A DNA stretch of 64,000 nucleotides from contig NZ_JAUQSX010000001.1 in NCBI RefSeq assembly GCF_030581005.1, positions 744,001 to 808,000 of the forward strand, read 5' to 3'. This DNA comes from Hymenobacter mellowenesis (lineage in GTDB: Bacteria > Bacteroidota > Bacteroidia > Cytophagales > Hymenobacteraceae). Within the stretch, counting starts at the first letter, position 1, and the number at the start of each line of letters is the position of its first letter. Of this stretch, positions 18,964 through 27,486 are shown piece by piece. The translations under genes and the position numbers were made by a program. The notes below the pieces were generated by a model. The model was not told the origin of the DNA. It did no database searches and worked only from the letters and a program-made list of their open reading frames with translations.

Positions 18964-19848
18964 ATGAATTTTTTTCAGATTATTGACCAGCTGGCGGCCG
19001 TAGACCCCGACGTGCTGGACCGTTTCGATTCGCGGCGCGCGGTGTTCAGCTCACTGGGCTCGGTGGCCAAACGCTCGGCGCTGGCCGCTACGCCGCTGTT
19101 TCTGGGCGCGCTGTTTCAGAAAGCCTACGCCGGCACCACCTCCACGCCCGTGGATGTGCTGAACTACGCCCTGACCCTGGAGCTGCTCGAAGCCGACTTC
19201 TACCGGCTGTTTCTGGCCGCCGGCACCCTGCCCAATGCCACGGCCACGGCCGCCATCACCCAAATCAAAAAGCACGAAGACGCTCATGTGGCCCTGCTCA
19301 CGCGCACCATTCAGGCGGCGGGCGGCACGCCCGTCACGGGCACAGCCACCACGGGCATTCGCTTCAAGCCGTCGGCCTTTCCGAGCACCTACGCCGGGCA
19401 ACTGCGCGTAGCCCAGCTGCTGGAAGACACCGGCGTGCGGGCCTACAAGGGCCGCGCGGCCGAGCTCGTGGGCACCACCTTGCTCACCACGGCACTCCAG
19501 ATTCACTCCGTAGAAGCCCGCCACGCGGCGCACATTCGCCTCATGCGCGGCCAGCTGCCCTGGGTGAACAGTGCCGACGACCTGGCCACGGACCCGACCT
19601 ATACCAGCGGCGTGACCGGGACCACCAGCACGCAGGTAACCACCGCCGGGGGCGCGTTTGGCATTCCGGCCTATAGCACTGCCAGCCCTGCCGAATCCAG
19701 CACCGTGATAGGCACCGTGCCGCTCACTACGGGCATTACCACGGCTCCGGCCGTTTATAGCGCAGCCGATGCGGCAGCGGCTTTCGACCAGGTACTGCAA
19801 CCCGCCGAGGTGGTGGACGCTTCGCGGGCGGGCGGCTTGTTGGCATAA
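18964..19848 (+). CDS. Ferritin-like protein, pair 2 member B (Tat signal)
   Basis: Protein of 294 residues, paralogue of the gene at 17021 (MNFFQII start, VDPDVLDRFDSRRAVF, then a hydrophobic run to the KAYAG cleavage region). Metal ligands are complete: E73/E76 (LELLEADFY), E105 and H108 (HEDAH), E154 (LEDTGVRAYKG), E184 and H187 (VEARHA). The C-terminal third is Thr/Ala/Ser-rich. A weak hairpin follows at about 19891-19920. Confidence 0.85.
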   Translation: MNFFQIIDQLAAVDPDVLDRFDSRRAVFSSLGSVAKRSALAATPLFLGALFQKAYAGTTSTPVDVLNYALTLELLEADFYRLFLAAGTLPNATATAAITQIKKHEDAHVALLTRTIQAAGGTPVTGTATTGIRFKPSAFPSTYAGQLRVAQLLEDTGVRAYKGRAAELVGTTLLTTALQIHSVEARHAAHIRLMRGQLPWVNSADDLATDPTYTSGVTGTTSTQVTTAGGAFGIPAYSTASPAESSTVIGTVPLTTGITTAPAVYSAADAAAAFDQVLQPAEVVDASRAGGLLA

Positions 19849-19890
19849 ACCAGCTAACAGGACACTTTTTCGGCCCAATTCAGCTTATGG

Positions 19891-19920
19891 AGCCGGTTCT
19901 GCTTGCGCGGGGCCGGCTTT
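19891..19920 (+). terminator. Possible terminator after ferritin pair 2
   Basis: AGCCGG and CCGGCT can pair around a 16-base loop, followed by TTTGTTG. Weaker than the other terminators here. Confidence 0.4.
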
Positions 19921-19931
19921 GTTGTGGGGGC

Positions 19932-19965
19932 TTTGCAACCATTGGACGGGCAGGGAGTACCTTTG
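19932..19965 (+). promoter_or_regulatory. Promoter of ferritin pair 3
   Basis: TTTG at 19932-19935 and TACCTTTG at 19958-19965, 22 bp apart, fit the Bacteroidota -33/-7 pattern. The ATG of the next gene is 55 bp downstream, so pair 3 can be transcribed on its own. Confidence 0.65.
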
Positions 19966-20019
19966 TAATGGCTGGGGCCCGGCTTATCGGGTTGGCGGGC
20001 TGGCTTGAATATTTTACGA

Positions 20020-20775
20020 ATGTCTGACCACTCTCATTTGCCCGCCTGGCGGGAGCAGTCGCTGGGGCGACGCTTGTTTTTGCAGGTTTCGGCCGCATCG
20101 GCGGCTTCGGCTGCCCTAGTGGTAGCGGGCTGCGACACCTCCTCCACCCCCACGCCGACCGTCGACACCAACCAGATTTTGCTGCCCCAGGGCAACCAGG
20201 GCATGCTGTACTACGCGTACCTGCTGTCGCTGGCCAAATCCACCACCTATCAGAAGGTGGTCGACTCGCCTCCCGGTGACCTGCCGGCCGCCGAACGGGC
20301 CATTTTTGCCGATATGCGCGACCACGAAGTGGTGCACCGCGAAACGCTGAAATATCTCATTGACCCCACCCGCGCCAAGGCCCTTTTCCCTTCGGATTTT
20401 GCCTTCATCCTCACGCGGTTCACGCTCACGTCGCGGGCCGGGGTGCTGGCGGCCGCCCTGCAGCTTGAAGACTTGGCGGCGGCGGCCTATCCGGTGATTG
20501 TGCCGTTCTTCACCACCTCAAACAGCTACGCCCGCACGCTGCTGCTCAAGATGTCGACGGTGCAGGCCCGGCACGCGGCTACCGTTCGCGATTTACTCAC
20601 GCCCGGCTCGTTTGCCGACAGCACGGTGGTGAACAGCACCGGTCAGCTCATCACCAAAACGCCTACCGAGGTGCTCGCAGCGCTGGCTCCGTTCCTGGCG
20701 CCGTACGTGCTGTCCATCACCTGCCCCGACACCAACCCCAGCACCGACCCGGGCTTGTGCACCGCCAACGGCTAA
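20020..20775 (+). CDS. Divergent ferritin-like protein, pair 3 member A, with ligand losses
   Basis: Protein of 251 residues with a Tat-like GRRLF signal and lipobox cysteine C38 (VVAGC). It aligns with the other A members over their whole length, but helix 1 reads AYLLSLAKSTTY in place of AYALEQLEAGFY, so both acidic residues are gone (S70, K73), and helix 4 reads VQARHA, with glutamine (Q182) in place of glutamate. E103 and H106 (HEVVHR), E150 and H185 remain. Normal di-metal binding therefore seems unlikely. The C-terminus ends in a Cys-containing tail (SITCPDTNPSTDPGLCTANG). A TTG at 20005 is in frame, but it lies upstream of the family-like MSD start. Confidence 0.8.
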   Translation: MSDHSHLPAWREQSLGRRLFLQVSAASAASAALVVAGCDTSSTPTPTVDTNQILLPQGNQGMLYYAYLLSLAKSTTYQKVVDSPPGDLPAAERAIFADMRDHEVVHRETLKYLIDPTRAKALFPSDFAFILTRFTLTSRAGVLAAALQLEDLAAAAYPVIVPFFTTSNSYARTLLLKMSTVQARHAATVRDLLTPGSFADSTVVNSTGQLITKTPTEVLAALAPFLAPYVLSITCPDTNPSTDPGLCTANG

Positions 20776-20824
20776 TTGCCGCGGCCTTACCCGTTATTTC
20801 TACAGCCGCCCCGCCGGTTTTCGC

Positions 20825-21679
20825 ATGAAGCTGATATCCTTGCTTGACCATTTGGCCGCCACGCCGGCCTCTACTTCGGCCGCGCCGCGCCGTGCCGTGC
20901 TGGCGCAGCTGGGCCGGGCTGCCGCTGCCGCGCTGCCGCTCGCACTAAGCGCCCTGCCGGCCACCGCCGCCACCCAGGACTCGACCCAGGACGCCGTGCT
21001 GCAACTCCTGCAGCTCGAGCGCCTGCAAGCCGCCCTCTACACCCAGGCCCTGGCCGCCACCGGCCTGATTCCGGCCGCCCAAACCGCCGATTTCCAGCGC
21101 CTGCTGGCTCACCAAACCCAGCACATCACGTTCCTGACGCAGACTTTGCAGGGCGCGGGCAGCGTGGTGCCGGCCACGCCCACTTTCGACTTCAGCGGCC
21201 GGCGCAACGTGACGGCCAACCCGGAGCTTTTCCCGGCCGTTTTCACCAACTACGACAATTTTCTGGCCCTGGCGCAGCAGATTGAGGACTTTGGCGTCCG
21301 GCTCTATAAAAACCACGTCTTCAACGTCCTCTCCGATTACCGCCTGAACGGGGCCGTGCTGCGCATGCAAAGCGTGGAAGCCCAGCACTCGGCCCACGTG
21401 CGCGGGCTGCGCCGCAGCCGCGGCGCCACGGTGAGCAACTGGCCCAGCGAAAAAGACACGGCCATTGCGCGGCCCGCCGCGGCCCAGGCCCTCACCACGG
21501 CCGCCACCGGCGGCGAGGCCAACGTGGCCCAACCCGTATCGACCACTGCTACCTTGCCTACGGCCAGCATCTTCCTGGTGCGCGACAATACGGCCATTCA
21601 GGACCCGGCTTTGGCTGAGGCTTTTGATGAGCCCATCACCAGCGCGGTGGCTCAGGCAGCACTCAATTTATTCTTCTAA
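20825..21679 (+). CDS. Divergent ferritin-like protein, pair 3 member B, with ligand changes
   Basis: Protein of 284 residues, in the same order as the B members at 17021 and 18964, 49 bp after member A. The N-terminus (APRRAVLAQLGRAAAAALPLALSALPATA) is a weaker Tat-like signal. Candidate ligands compared with the paralogues: E65 kept, the second helix-1 glutamate replaced by Q68, helix 2 HQTQH with Q97 in place of glutamate (H100 kept), E154 kept (IEDFGVRLYKN), E185 and H188 kept (VEAQHS). At least two acidic positions are thus amidated. A terminator follows at 21721. Confidence 0.8.
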   Translation: MKLISLLDHLAATPASTSAAPRRAVLAQLGRAAAAALPLALSALPATAATQDSTQDAVLQLLQLERLQAALYTQALAATGLIPAAQTADFQRLLAHQTQHITFLTQTLQGAGSVVPATPTFDFSGRRNVTANPELFPAVFTNYDNFLALAQQIEDFGVRLYKNHVFNVLSDYRLNGAVLRMQSVEAQHSAHVRGLRRSRGATVSNWPSEKDTAIARPAAAQALTTAATGGEANVAQPVSTTATLPTASIFLVRDNTAIQDPALAEAFDEPITSAVAQAALNLFF

Positions 21680-21720
21680 ACAAGGTCATATAGGAGAATA
21701 CAAAATTTTGGCATTCCCCC

Positions 21721-21750
21721 CGAAAAGAGCGGCCCTGGCCGCTCTTTTCG
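21721..21750 (+). terminator. Terminator after ferritin array
   Basis: CGAAAAGAGCGGCC and GGCCGCTCTTTTCG form a near-perfect stem with a two-base loop. Confidence 0.85.
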
Positions 21751-21791
21751 CGTATTAAGCCTCCTGCCAAAGCCTAGAACCATTCTGCTGA

Positions 21792-21823
21792 TTGCGTTCG
21801 GCTTCCCATATATTGTACCTTTC
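21792..21823 (+). promoter_or_regulatory. Candidate promoter of small gene at 21905
   Basis: TTG at 21792-21794 and TACCTTTC at 21816-21823 are 21 bp apart, close to the -33/-7 consensus, 81 bp before the ATG. Confidence 0.5.
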
Positions 21824-21904
21824 CTATCATCAAGGCGGGCAAGCTTGTTCTTATCGCGAGTTCGCTGTTTCCACCCATTTTTCACTGCCCTTGTACTCCA
21901 CCCG

Positions 21905-22120
21905 ATGCTAGAATATGTGAAAATTATTCTGACAAAAGTCAGCTTCAACAAAGCGCTGTTCGAGAAAGAACTGCGCAAAGCTCTTAACATGGTGCTCCCG
22001 GCCGAGTTGGCGGATTTCCGCAGCTGGTGCTACCAGCAGTTTTCCCGGGTATACCGGCACGTGCTGAAGCGTGTGTTCGGCCGTTTCCGGGATGATTTTC
22101 CCGTGGCCGGCGTCGGCTAG
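21905..22120 (+). CDS. Small conserved-looking hypothetical protein
   Basis: 71 residues starting [20 protein letters not shown], basic and helical, with one Trp-Cys (RSWCYQQF) and a basic tail ([11 protein letters not shown]). It resembles a small cytoplasmic protein I associate with Hymenobacter genomes, but I know no function. The ATG at 21905 follows the promoter-like site at 21792-21823; an in-frame upstream extension lacks support. The stop codon overlaps that of convergent queG in a CTAG (22117-22120). Confidence 0.65.
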   Translation: MLEYVKIILTKVSFNKALFEKELRKALNMVLPAELADFRSWCYQQFSRVYRHVLKRVFGRFRDDFPVAGVG

Positions 22121-23076
22121 TCGTTGGCGGGTGGCAGGGCCTCCTGGCCTTCCGTCACAAACCGGATGTTGCGTTTCAGCCCTTCGTAGCCCGTGCGCTT
22201 CACGGCCGACTGCCGGAACAGCTCCGTAAATAATTCGTGGGTGATTTCGCGCCAGTCGCCAGGCGTCAGGTCTTTGAGGCCAGGCGCGGGGTTGAACTGC
22301 GGCTCATTGTGCGGCTTAGAGAAGCGGTTCCAAGGGCATACGTCCTGGCAGATGTCGCACCCAAATACCCAGTTGCCGAACTGCCCGGCCACTTCGGTCG
22401 GAATCTGGTCCTTGAGCTCAATGGTGAAGTAGCTGATGCACTTGCTGCCGTCCACCACGTAGGGCTCGGTGATGGCTTGGGTGGGGCAGGCATCCACGCA
22501 CTTGGTGCAGGTGCCGCAGTAGTCTCGGATGGGACCGTCGGCGGGCAGTTCCACGTCCACAATCAGCTCGGCGATGAAGTAGAAAGAGCCCGTGCCCGGC
22601 GTTATCAGATTGGAATTTTTACCCACCCAGCCGAGGCCCGATTTCTTCGCCCAGGCCTTGTCCAGCACCGGTGCGGAGTCCACAAAACAACGCCCGCCTA
22701 TGGCACCAATTTCGGCTTCCATGTCGGCCAGCAGCGTTTTCAGCTTGTCTTTGATGACGAAGTGGTAGTCGCGACCGTAAGCGTATTTACTGATTTTGAG
22801 GGTGTCGTCGGGCTGCTGGGTTTCGGGCGCGGGGTAGTAGTTGAGCAGCAGCGAAATCACCGATTTAGCGCCGTCCACCAGCAGACGCGGGTCGAGGCGC
22901 TTGTCAAAGTGGTTTTCCATGTAGCCCATCTTGCCGTTCATGCGGCGCGTGAGCCAGGTTTCGAGGCGCGGAGCTTCTTCTTCCAAGAATTCAGCCTTTG
23001 AAATGCCGCAGGCCATGAAGCCCAGCTCCGCCGCACGGCGCTTGATAAAGGGAGCCCACTGTGAGGGAGGAAGCAT
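22117..23076 (-). CDS. queG: Epoxyqueuosine reductase QueG
   Basis: Cytoplasmic cobalamin and 4Fe-4S enzyme that reduces epoxyqueuosine to queuosine in the tRNA wobble base. Length from the ATG at 23076 is 319 residues; upstream in-frame codons are discarded because they run through the intergenic hairpins. Two ferredoxin-type cysteine sets are present ([16 protein letters not shown] and [14 protein letters not shown]), with the family motifs [15 protein letters not shown] and [19 protein letters not shown]. No other queuosine genes are in the window. Confidence 0.95.
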   Translation of the reverse strand: MLPPSQWAPFIKRRAAELGFMACGISKAEFLEEEAPRLETWLTRRMNGKMGYMENHFDKRLDPRLLVDGAKSVISLLLNYYPAPETQQPDDTLKISKYAYGRDYHFVIKDKLKTLLADMEAEIGAIGGRCFVDSAPVLDKAWAKKSGLGWVGKNSNLITPGTGSFYFIAELIVDVELPADGPIRDYCGTCTKCVDACPTQAITEPYVVDGSKCISYFTIELKDQIPTEVAGQFGNWVFGCDICQDVCPWNRFSKPHNEPQFNPAPGLKDLTPGDWREITHELFTELFRQSAVKRTGYEGLKRNIRFVTEGQEALPPAND

Positions 23077-23113
23077 GGGCAATAAAGCGAAACTGAGCTG
23101 CAAAGAAACAGGA

Positions 23114-23220
23114 AACGCGCCGCTGGGGGCGGCGCGTTCCGTGGTGTAGCGTGGACTCTGCGAGTCCGCGCAGGTGTAGCATCGTGTGAACAAAGCGAGG
23201 ACTCGCAGAGTCCACGCTAC
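23114..23220. repeat. Two intergenic hairpins between ruvB and queG
   Basis: A GC-rich stem (AACGCGCCGC with GGCGGCGCGTT, 23114-23138) is followed by an inverted repeat with perfect 22 bp arms, 23146-23167 and 23199-23220 (core GTGGACTCTGCGAGTCC). The right arm ends one base before the ruvB stop codon. Confidence 0.9.
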
Positions 23221-23221
23221 A

Positions 23222-24277
23222 TTACGACGTTATTTCGTCGAACAAACTCACGCCGTTGTTACCACGCAAGTGGTTCGGCAGCAGGCGACCCAGGTGCTGG
23301 TACGCGGCCTCGGTGGCCTCGCGGCCGCGCGAGGTGCGCTTGATGTAGCCTTCTTGAATCAGGAAAGGCTCGTACACTTCCTCGATGGTTTCGCCCTCCT
23401 CGCCGCAAGCCGTGGCGATGGTGCTGATACCCACCGGGCCGCCCTTGAACTTGTCGATGATGGTGGTCAGAATGCGCTTATCCATGTCGTCGAGGCCGCG
23501 GGCGTCCACGTCCAAGGCATTCAAAGCAAACTGCGCGATATCGACCGTGATGGTGCCGTCGCCTTTAATTTGAGCGAAGTCGCGGGTGCGGCGCAGCAGG
23601 TTGTTGGCAATACGAGGCGTACCGCGCGAGCGGCGGGCAATTTCAAAAGCCGCATCCTCATGGATGGGCGTGCCCAAAATTTCAGCCGAGCGCTGCACGA
23701 TGGTGGTCAGCAGCTTGGAATCATAATACTCCAAACGAGCCGAGATGCCGAAGCGGGCCCGCAGCGGCGCCGTGAGCATGCCCGAGCGCGTGGTAGCGCC
23801 CACGAGGGTGAAGGGCGAAAGCGAAATCTGCACCGAGCGGGCGTTGGGGCCCGAATCGAGCATGATGTCGATGCGGTAGTCCTCCATCGCCGAGTACAGG
23901 TACTCTTCCACCACGGGGTTGAGGCGGTGGATTTCATCGATGAACAGCACGTCGTGCGGCTCTAGGTTGGTGAGCAGGCCAGCCAGGTCGGAGGGCTTAT
24001 CCAGCACCGGGCCGCTGGTCATCTTGATGCCCGAGCCCAACTCGTTGGCGATGATGTGCGAGAGGGTGGTTTTGCCCAGGCCGGGAGGGCCGTGCAGCAG
24101 CACGTGGTCGAGGGCGTCGCCGCGCTGCTTGGCGGCGGCCACGAACACTTTCAGGTTTTCCAGAATCTTGTCCTGGCCCGTGAAATCGTCGAAACTGAGC
24201 GGGCGGAGGGCTTTGTCGATGTCCTTGTCGGTGGCATCGAATCCGTCGGTTCCGCCGGTGAGATAGGCTTCGCGCAT
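23222..24277 (-). CDS. ruvB: Holliday junction branch-migration helicase RuvB
   Basis: Hexameric AAA+ motor of the RuvABC complex. 351 residues, normal length. Walker A is [11 protein letters not shown], Walker B is [10 protein letters not shown], sensor 1 lies in [10 protein letters not shown], and arginine-finger and winged-helix regions follow ([18 protein letters not shown], then [19 protein letters not shown]). The ATG at 24277 gives the usual short N-terminus before [14 protein letters not shown]. ruvA and ruvC are not in the window. Confidence 0.97.
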   Translation of the reverse strand: MREAYLTGGTDGFDATDKDIDKALRPLSFDDFTGQDKILENLKVFVAAAKQRGDALDHVLLHGPPGLGKTTLSHIIANELGSGIKMTSGPVLDKPSDLAGLLTNLEPHDVLFIDEIHRLNPVVEEYLYSAMEDYRIDIMLDSGPNARSVQISLSPFTLVGATTRSGMLTAPLRARFGISARLEYYDSKLLTTIVQRSAEILGTPIHEDAAFEIARRSRGTPRIANNLLRRTRDFAQIKGDGTITVDIAQFALNALDVDARGLDDMDKRILTTIIDKFKGGPVGISTIATACGEEGETIEEVYEPFLIQEGYIKRTSRGREATEAAYQHLGRLLPNHLRGNNGVSLFDEITS

Positions 24278-24370
24278 AATGATATTGCTAAAATGATTGG
24301 TCGGCGCTTGCTAAGCGTATGAGTAACTAAGTTACGAGCAAAAAAGCTCCACGACATTAGAATTATCTGG

Positions 24371-24453
24371 GACGTCATGCAGAGCGGAGCGAAGCATCTC
24401 GCATGCTTCAACTAATTAGCGACTACGGGCAAGATGCTCCGCTCTGCATGACG
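24371..24453. repeat. Intergenic inverted repeat, CATGCAGAGCG family (imperfect)
   Basis: Left arm 24371-24399 and right arm 24432-24453 share ACGTCATGCAGAGCGGAGC and CATCT; the right arm lacks five bases present in the left. It sits between ruvB and the HIRAN gene. Confidence 0.9.
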
Positions 24454-24478
24454 TTCTTTTTCCCCTTTTTCTCCGCGC

Positions 24479-24826
24479 CTACTCGTGCAGCAGCACTTCA
24501 ATGTCGAGATGCAGCCAGTCGGTTTCCCAGGATTTGTGGTTGAGGCGGGCCGAGAGGTGCTTGCCGGCGTCGAGCAGCCGGGCCACGGTTTCGTTGCGGC
24601 CCTCGGGCAGGTAGCCAAGCCACACGTTGGCAGGGTCGGTGGCGGGGGCGGTGTGCACCTGCACGGCCCAGTCGTCGTAGTGGTTATCAGCTTCGCGGCT
24701 CAGGTGCAGGGCCTGGCCCACCGTGAGCTTGGGCTCGTACTTCTCCAGGTTGGGGCGGTGCGAGGTGCCGGCCACGAGGCATTCGAGCAGCACGAGGGGT
24801 TCGGACGCAGGGACGATTTTCATCAT
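24479..24826 (-). CDS. Stand-alone HIRAN-domain protein
   Basis: 115 residues that are almost entirely one HIRAN domain: LECLVAGTSHRPNLEKYEPK, LTVGQALHLSREADNHYDDW AVQV and VWLGYLPEGRNETVARLLDAG. HIRAN domains bind DNA 3' ends in helicase fusions such as HLTF; stand-alone bacterial copies occur but are not well characterised. The start is ATG 24826 or the adjacent ATG 24823. A TAATTTGG sequence 7-14 bp upstream could be a -7 element, which would give a nearly leaderless mRNA. Confidence 0.8.
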   Translation of the reverse strand: MMKIVPASEPLVLLECLVAGTSHRPNLEKYEPKLTVGQALHLSREADNHYDDWAVQVHTAPATDPANVWLGYLPEGRNETVARLLDAGKHLSARLNHKSWETDWLHLDIEVLLHE

Positions 24827-24946
24827 GGGGCCAAATTACGGCACAGAGGACGGGTTTTGATAGCGGCCAGTGCTGGTACGGCCAGCTTCTTGCCCACAGC
24901 TTAAGTATGTTGCGCCCACATTCCACATTTCATTCCGGCAAACTGT

Positions 24947-25315
24947 ATGAAAAAAGTAGCTCTCTCCGTCGCGATAGCGCTGGCCGTGGCCGGCTCCTGG
25001 GCCTTTTACCCCAACACGGCCCCCGTGCCCACGGGCTACCTGATGGTGGTGGGCAGCGGCCGCCCCGGCAATGAGTCGTACGTGCCCGAAATCGTTACCA
25101 TTCAGCCCGACGGCAAGCAACAAGTGCAGCGCCTCACCAACGTCAAAGCCAGCTCCGACCGTAGCACCACCGACGTAGCCGTGGCCCTGCACCACGCCGA
25201 GCTGCTGCAAGTAAATAAGCTAGCTACCCAGGGCTGGCGGCTGGTGAGCGTGGCCCAGAGCACCGTGGGCGTGGGTGCCACCACCGAAACGGTGTACATG
25301 ATGGAGCGGCGCTAA
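24947..25315 (+). CDS. Small exported protein, DUF4177-like C-terminus
   Basis: 122 residues. Signal-like N-terminus (MKKVALSVAIALAVAGSWAF). The C-terminal part has the pattern of DUF4177-type proteins: LLQVNKLATQGWRLVSVAQS followed by TVYMMERR. The family has no established function. It stands alone between two minus-strand genes, so it must have its own promoter, which I could not place. Confidence 0.65.
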   Translation: MKKVALSVAIALAVAGSWAFYPNTAPVPTGYLMVVGSGRPGNESYVPEIVTIQPDGKQQVQRLTNVKASSDRSTTDVAVALHHAELLQVNKLATQGWRLVSVAQSTVGVGATTETVYMMERR

Positions 25316-25348
25316 AGCTTTTTGTTTGGCCCGGAAACGGTCGCCTTG

Positions 25349-25993
25349 TCAATACTCAACCATAATCAAGGTGGCCTCCCTCCGCCAGCCTGTTCCCACT
25401 TTGGTGTAGACGCAGGCTTCCCACCCTTCGCCGCCCACGTTTACCAAGGCCCGTTGGTGGTTCTTCGAAAATAAAATTCCGCCGATGGCGAAAGTCCGGT
25501 CGCTGCCGAACCGCTGGAACAGGGAATCGCGGGCCAGAATACGGGCTCGCCAGCCCAGCCTTTTGTTCATGGCCATTAAGGTATCAAGCGAAATGACCCG
25601 GACGCCGGGCTCACGGATTCTGGCTTGCTCGAATTTAAAACGCTTGCTGGCAGGCAGCTGCTGACGCATATAGGCGATATCGGCTGTGGAAAAATACTTC
25701 CGGGCCTGGGCCTGCGCCGGGGTTCCCTCGCCGGCCAGCACGATTTCGTAGTCGGCATCGGTGGAATACGGACGGTCCAGCAACAGGAGCCGCACGGTGG
25801 GGGTATCGGTGGCCATCGGGGGCTGCCGGTGGTACTTGCCGTCGGAAGTTCGCTTCGCATAGGCAAATGGGGCCGGAAACTCCTTGAGGATGGACTCGGC
25901 CAGCTGGTACCTCAGCTTCTCGGCGGCCGACTGGGCACGGCTAGGAATTGCCTGTGGCAAAAGCCACACTAGAAACCAGATAACCTTTTTCAT
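25349..25993 (-). CDS. Exported hypothetical protein
   Basis: 214 residues with a signal peptide (MKKVIWFLVWLLPQAIPSRA, cleaved near AQS). The mature part has no motif I recognise. Its second half (FAIGGILFSKNHQRALVNVG, then EACVYTKVGTGWRREATLIM) resembles small proteins seen in Bacteroidota and could be a beta-rich periplasmic domain. The base composition is slightly less GC-rich than in its neighbours. The terminator of the acyl-CoA dehydrogenase gene lies just upstream, so it is not in that operon. Confidence 0.6.
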   Translation of the reverse strand: MKKVIWFLVWLLPQAIPSRAQSAAEKLRYQLAESILKEFPAPFAYAKRTSDGKYHRQPPMATDTPTVRLLLLDRPYSTDADYEIVLAGEGTPAQAQARKYFSTADIAYMRQQLPASKRFKFEQARIREPGVRVISLDTLMAMNKRLGWRARILARDSLFQRFGSDRTFAIGGILFSKNHQRALVNVGGEGWEACVYTKVGTGWRREATLIMVEY

Positions 25994-26006
25994 CGGCAGG
26001 TCTAAC

Positions 26007-26041
26007 GCAAAAAGGCCGCTCTATGTATAGAACGGCCCTTC
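26007..26041 (-). terminator. Terminator of acyl-CoA dehydrogenase gene
   Basis: On the minus strand GGGCCGTTCTATACATAGAG is followed by CGGCCTTTTTGC; the stem is slightly imperfect and ends in a T run. Confidence 0.75.
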
Positions 26042-26061
26042 TGTAGCTAGATAAATGGCTT

Positions 26062-27297
26062 TTATTTAAACGCCTGAATACCCGTGATATCTGCGCCCGT
26101 GATGAGCAGGTGAATGTCGTGCGTGCCCTCGTAGGTAATCACCGACTCCAAGTTCATCATGTGGCGCATGATGGGGTACTCGCCGGTGATGCCCATGCCG
26201 CCGTGAATCTGGCGCGCCTCGCGGGCCACGTGCAGGGCCATGTCCACGGAGTTGCGCTTGGCCATCGAAATCTGGGCGCTGGTGGCTTTACCTTCGTTTT
26301 TGAGCACGCCCAGGCGCCAGGCCATGAGCTGGGCTTTGGTGATTTCGGTAATCATCTCGGCCAGCTTCTTCTGCTGGAGCTGGAAGCTGGCGATGGGCTT
26401 GCCGAACTGTTCGCGCTGCAGGGAGTATTTCAGGGCCGACTCGTAGCAGTCGATGGCCGCGCCGATGGCGCCCCAGGCGATGCCGAAGCGGGCCGAATCG
26501 AGGCAGGAAAGCGGACCTTTGAGGCCGTCAACGTTGGGCAGGATGTTCTCTTTGGGGATTTTCACGTCCTCAAACACCAGTTCGCCGGTGCAGGAGGCGC
26601 GCAGGCTCCACTTGTTGTGAATTTCGGGGGTGCTGAAGCCTTCCATGCCGCGCTCCACGATGACGCCTTTGATGCGGCCCTGCTCGTTTTTGGCCCATAC
26701 CACGGCCACCTGGCATTCGGGCGAGTTCGAAATCCAGAGCTTGGCGCCGTTCAGCAGGTAATGGTCGCCCATGTCCTTGAGGTTGGTGGTCATACCACCG
26801 GGGTTCGAGCCGTGGTCGGGCTCCGTCAGGCCGAAGCAGCCCAGCCACTCGCCGGAGGCCAGCTTGGGCAGGTACTTCTTGCGCTGCTCTTCGGAACCGT
26901 ACTGGTAGATGGGGAACATCACCAGCGAGCCCTGCACCGAGGCCGTGGAGCGCATGCCGGAGTCGCCGCGCTCAATTTCCTGCATAATCAGGCCGTAGCT
27001 GATGTAGTCGAGGCCGCCGCCGCCGTACTCGGCCGGAATGGTGGGGCCGAAGGCGCCTACGTCGCCAAACTTGCGCACGATTTCCGAAGGAAAGTGCGCG
27101 TCCTGGGCCCACTTTTCGATGTTGGGGTTGATTTCCTTCTTAACGAAGTCGCGGATGGACTGGCGGATGAGCAGGTGCTCCTCGGTCAGCAGGCCGTCGA
27201 GGTCGAAATAATCGGTGAAGCCGTTGGCGTTGGTGCTGCCTTTCTGGGCGGTGTGGGCTTTCGACTGGGGGGAGAGAACGTCGGCTTCGGAAGACAT
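26062..27297 (-). CDS. Acyl-CoA dehydrogenase, glutaryl-CoA dehydrogenase-like
   Basis: FAD flavoenzyme of 411 residues. Family features: FGLTEPDHGSNPGGMTTNL, WISNSPECQVAVVWAK, SLRASCTGELVFEDVKIP, and the C-terminal RQIHGGMGITGEYPIMRHMM with the catalytic glutamate in VITYEGTHDIHLLI. The YEGTHDIH segment and the SLRAS region are closest to glutaryl-CoA dehydrogenases of the lysine/tryptophan degradation route; a general medium/short-chain activity is also possible. A TACCTTTG -7 box is on the minus strand at 27341-27348. Confidence 0.9.
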   Translation of the reverse strand: MSSEADVLSPQSKAHTAQKGSTNANGFTDYFDLDGLLTEEHLLIRQSIRDFVKKEINPNIEKWAQDAHFPSEIVRKFGDVGAFGPTIPAEYGGGGLDYISYGLIMQEIERGDSGMRSTASVQGSLVMFPIYQYGSEEQRKKYLPKLASGEWLGCFGLTEPDHGSNPGGMTTNLKDMGDHYLLNGAKLWISNSPECQVAVVWAKNEQGRIKGVIVERGMEGFSTPEIHNKWSLRASCTGELVFEDVKIPKENILPNVDGLKGPLSCLDSARFGIAWGAIGAAIDCYESALKYSLQREQFGKPIASFQLQQKKLAEMITEITKAQLMAWRLGVLKNEGKATSAQISMAKRNSVDMALHVAREARQIHGGMGITGEYPIMRHMMNLESVITYEGTHDIHLLITGADITGIQAFK

Positions 27298-27340
27298 GGG
27301 GCGGGCGTTTAAGGGGAATGATTGGGTGGGAGTGTGGGCG

Positions 27341-27348
27341 CAAAGGTA
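27341..27348 (-). promoter_or_regulatory. -7 element of acyl-CoA dehydrogenase gene
   Basis: Minus-strand TACCTTTG, 43 bp before the ATG at 27297; no clear -33 partner. Confidence 0.55.
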
Positions 27349-27486
27349 ACAGCCGGGGCGCAGGCGTGGTTGCAGCCGCGGCCCAACAATCAGCCGCTTG
27401 CCTGCTCAATTTCAATAGTCTGGCGGGGGCGGCCTCTCCATTTGGCGCATAAAGCCGTATGCTTGCCAAAAATTCATCTTACCCTC

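Noticed and set aside
16212-21679. Encapsulin or bacterioferritin storage compartment
   Set aside because: No capsid gene or targeting peptide, and all members have export signals, which argues against cytoplasmic storage.
24278-24370. LexA or other operator upstream of ruvB
   Set aside because: Only a short GTAAC-TAA-GTTAC palindrome is present; one occurrence with no second site is too weak.
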